From: Kiritimatiellia bacterium
Lineage (GTDB): Bacteria > Verrucomicrobiota > Kiritimatiellia > RFP12 > UBA1067
Assembly: GCA_017521065.1 (NCBI GenBank)
Contig: JAFXEA010000435.1
Coordinates: 1 to 7,331, forward strand
Direction: 5' to 3'
DNA length: 7,331 bases
Shown here piece after piece: positions 5,811-7,331 of this stretch. A program made the translations under genes and the position numbers. Position 1 is the first letter of the stretch. Every line of letters begins with the position of its first letter. Below the pieces are notes generated by a model, which searched no databases, had not been told where the DNA came from, and was given only the letters and a program-made list of their open reading frames with translations.

Positions 5811-7181
5811 TCACCGTGAAGAAAGCCGCTCGATCTCACGTGCGAGGAGAGCGCGATGAGCTTCGATACCCACTGGAGACTTGCTGAAATCTGCAAGCGA
5901 CCTCGAAACCGTCGGAGGCACTTTCAGCAGAGGATTTGACGGATCAAGCCTTTTCAGTATAGTGAAATATTCATAGTCCTCAATGCCATCCCGAAGCATC
6001 TCGCCGCGAATGGAGCCGACAGGATCATCGAAGTTCGGTCCTGCCTTGAGTTTTGAGTTGCGGCACGTTATGTCCTCAAACACGCTCTCGGGGGGATAGA
6101 AGATGCGTCCATCGCCATTGCCCCATGCCGCCGCGCTTGGATTCCAGGCCTGCGCATCGACATAGGGGTTCTGCGGACGCTCCCTGTCGGGGTAGACCGA
6201 TTTGGATGTCCACAGATTTGATGTCCAGATAAGGATACCCGTCACCTTTTCCGCCCAGCTCTGCCACAGCCAGGTGCGCAGCTCAACGGCAGGATGGTCG
6301 ATGAACTCGGTTGCGTACGGGGCACGAGGATTCGTGCACACGTAAAGCCAGAACTCCTCGCCCATTCTTTGACGCTCCCTTGCAAGCGGGCTTTCAAGGT
6401 CCGGAGCGATCGGACACCACGTCTGCGGACCGCCCAGCAGGTCACGTCTGCACGGAGACGTAAGGAACCGACGCAACTTGGGCGCGTACTTGGCAAGTTT
6501 CGCGAATCCGTTCATTACAAACGCATTGTCCTTCTCCGGCGGTTCGTCAAAGCAGTATATGTAGGTGCGGTCAAGCCATCCCTTTTCCTCAAGATGGTCC
6601 TGAACGCCCTTGAGCAGTCTGGCAAGCCTCACCTCATACCGTGGGTCGCCTTCCTTGACTCCAGATATCTCAGGTTCTTTTCTGTGCTGAGCATCACCAC
6701 CGCCAAGTCCGAGTCCACCGGAAATGCGCATCGCCGTAAAGTGATATTTGTTGAACCCCTGCTCAATTCCTTCGTCCCATTCCCTCCAGTTGAACACAGG
6801 CTCGTCGCCCTCCCATTTCGGATACCACCACTTACGTCCGTACGTGGCACCTGCAGATGCCGAGATGTGGTATTCGGAGAACATCTGCATATACTTGTCG
6901 TACATGCGCAGACGGTCCTCTTTCTTTTTGAGACCATGATACTGATCCACCATCGAATTGTAGAATCCAAAGAGCGACTTGCAGGTCATCCTGTCCGGCA
7001 GTTCAAATCCATACACCTCCACAAAAAGCGGAACTCTACGCTCAAACCTCCTGAACAGACTAGGTCCGCCCGTACGCTCGCCGCGCACTGTGACCCATCC
7101 GCGATAGACACCCTTGGGCGTTCCCTTCGGAGCCTTCACCTTGATCCAGAACGGCTGATTCTCTTTCGCCTTGAGCGTCAT
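5811..7181 (-). CDS. GH123/DUF4091-type glycoside hydrolase, 5'-truncated
   Basis: Residues are counted from the first ATG (456 residues). Residues about 1-60 (QPFWIKVKAPKGTPKGVYRG) are the last strands of the N-terminal beta domain of this family. The catalytic barrel follows, with YIYCFDEPPE (207-216), where D212-E213 is the adjacent Asp-Glu pair used for substrate-assisted catalysis in GH123 beta-N-acetylgalactosaminidases. The tail motif SIRGEMLRDGIEDYEYF (390-406) is a DUF4091 hallmark. Full-length relatives have an N-terminal domain before this point plus a signal peptide; none is present. The ATG at 7181 has no Shine-Dalgarno site. The frame continues upstream with plausible codons (PPQSAP) to a TGA at 7202-7200, exactly where a plus-strand fucosidase fragment begins. 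So this is the C-terminal part of a larger gene cut at a junction, and the ATG is probably internal. The substrate is uncertain: GalNAc-type by analogy, but many DUF4091 proteins are untested. Confidence 0.85.
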   Translation of the reverse strand: MTLKAKENQPFWIKVKAPKGTPKGVYRGWVTVRGERTGGPSLFRRFERRVPLFVEVYGFELPDRMTCKSLFGFYNSMVDQYHGLKKKEDRLRMYDKYMQMFSEYHISASAGATYGRKWWYPKWEGDEPVFNWREWDEGIEQGFNKYHFTAMRISGGLGLGGGDAQHRKEPEISGVKEGDPRYEVRLARLLKGVQDHLEEKGWLDRTYIYCFDEPPEKDNAFVMNGFAKLAKYAPKLRRFLTSPCRRDLLGGPQTWCPIAPDLESPLARERQRMGEEFWLYVCTNPRAPYATEFIDHPAVELRTWLWQSWAEKVTGILIWTSNLWTSKSVYPDRERPQNPYVDAQAWNPSAAAWGNGDGRIFYPPESVFEDITCRNSKLKAGPNFDDPVGSIRGEMLRDGIEDYEYFTILKRLDPSNPLLKVPPTVSRSLADFSKSPVGIEAHRALLAREIERLSSR

Positions 7182-7200
7182 AGGCGCAGACTGCGGAGGT

Positions 7201-7331
7201 CACGACGGCTTTTGTATGTGGGATACCAAAACAACAGACTATAAGGTGACAGGGAGCGAAGTTCCGTGGAGAGAAGAAAAGTACGCTGACATCACCAAAG
7301 AACTTTTTAATGCCTTTCGCGCAAAAAATAT
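7201..7331 (+). pseudogene. GH29 alpha-L-fucosidase fragment, lacks N-terminus and runs off the right edge
   Basis: The plus-strand frame starting at CAC (7201) encodes 43 codons: HDGFCMWDTKTTDYKVTGSE and onward to ADITKELFNAFRAKN. This is the family signature of GH29 alpha-L-fucosidases (typically K-H-H-D-G-F-x-x-[WF]-x-[ST]-x-x-[ST]-x-Y), followed by the D-x-x-K-E-L helix. The two residues before HDGF read Gly-Gly instead of the expected Lys-His, so homology starts abruptly at about 7201. The preceding DNA belongs to the minus-strand GH123-type gene. There is no start codon or ribosome site; about the first 60-100 residues of a normal fucosidase are absent. The catalytic nucleophile Asp would lie beyond the window. 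GC is about 43%, lower than the neighbouring gene (65% in 7081-7140). Confidence 0.8.

Noticed and set aside
6294..7244. Long plus-strand open frame opposite the GH123-type gene
   Set aside because: It is an antisense shadow with an implausible Arg/Leu-rich composition. The real plus-strand coding near its end is the GH29 fragment, in a different frame.

Overview
This window suggests a bacterial metagenomic fragment, most likely from the PVC superphylum (Kiritimatiellota, Lentisphaerota or Verrucomicrobiota). I infer this from the mix of exported, multi-domain TIM-barrel glycosidase-like proteins, a GH123/DUF4091-type protein and a GH29 fragment around a small housekeeping operon. There are no tRNAs, rRNAs, transposases or CRISPR repeats. 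Base composition is about 57-65% GC in interior stretches counted by hand, but only about 42-43% in the outer ~110 bases on the left and ~130 bases on the right.

Nearly everything is coded on the minus strand, so the genes read from right to left. (1) 7201-7331, plus strand: a fragment of a GH29-type alpha-L-fucosidase that runs off the right edge and lacks its N-terminus. (2) 5811-7181, minus: a GH123/DUF4091 glycosidase that also lacks its N-terminus. Items 1 and 2 meet head to head at about 7195-7201. (3) 4992-5684, minus: pyrF, complete except for an in-frame TAA at codon 21. (4) 3550-4947, minus: thrC, intact, 44 nt after pyrF, followed by a GC-rich hairpin. (5) 971-3343, minus: an exported 790-residue protein with beta-sandwich, Ig-like and TIM-barrel parts, behind a clear promoter that contains an A10 tract. 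(6) 111-971, minus: a second exported TIM-barrel protein, translationally coupled to the first (TGATG overlap), ended by a TAG. The same frame continues open for 36 more codons to the left edge with homologous-looking sequence.

Functionally, pyrF-thrC makes UMP (last step of the pathway) and threonine. The surrounding genes look like export-targeted glycan degradation, perhaps of fucosylated or amino-sugar glycans, but no substrate can be fixed from sequence alone. The most important point for a reader is integrity. Two genes carry an in-frame stop inside otherwise conserved sequence, and one junction fuses two 5'-truncated genes. The two window ends differ in composition from the middle. This is either real gene decay and rearrangement or, more likely at the junction, an assembly or amplification chimera. 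I did not find a convincing new biological system. The most unusual biology is the pair of coupled TIM-barrel proteins, which lack the usual beta7 glutamate (both have Gln nearby), the larger one also having Asp-Asp where Asp-Glu is expected.
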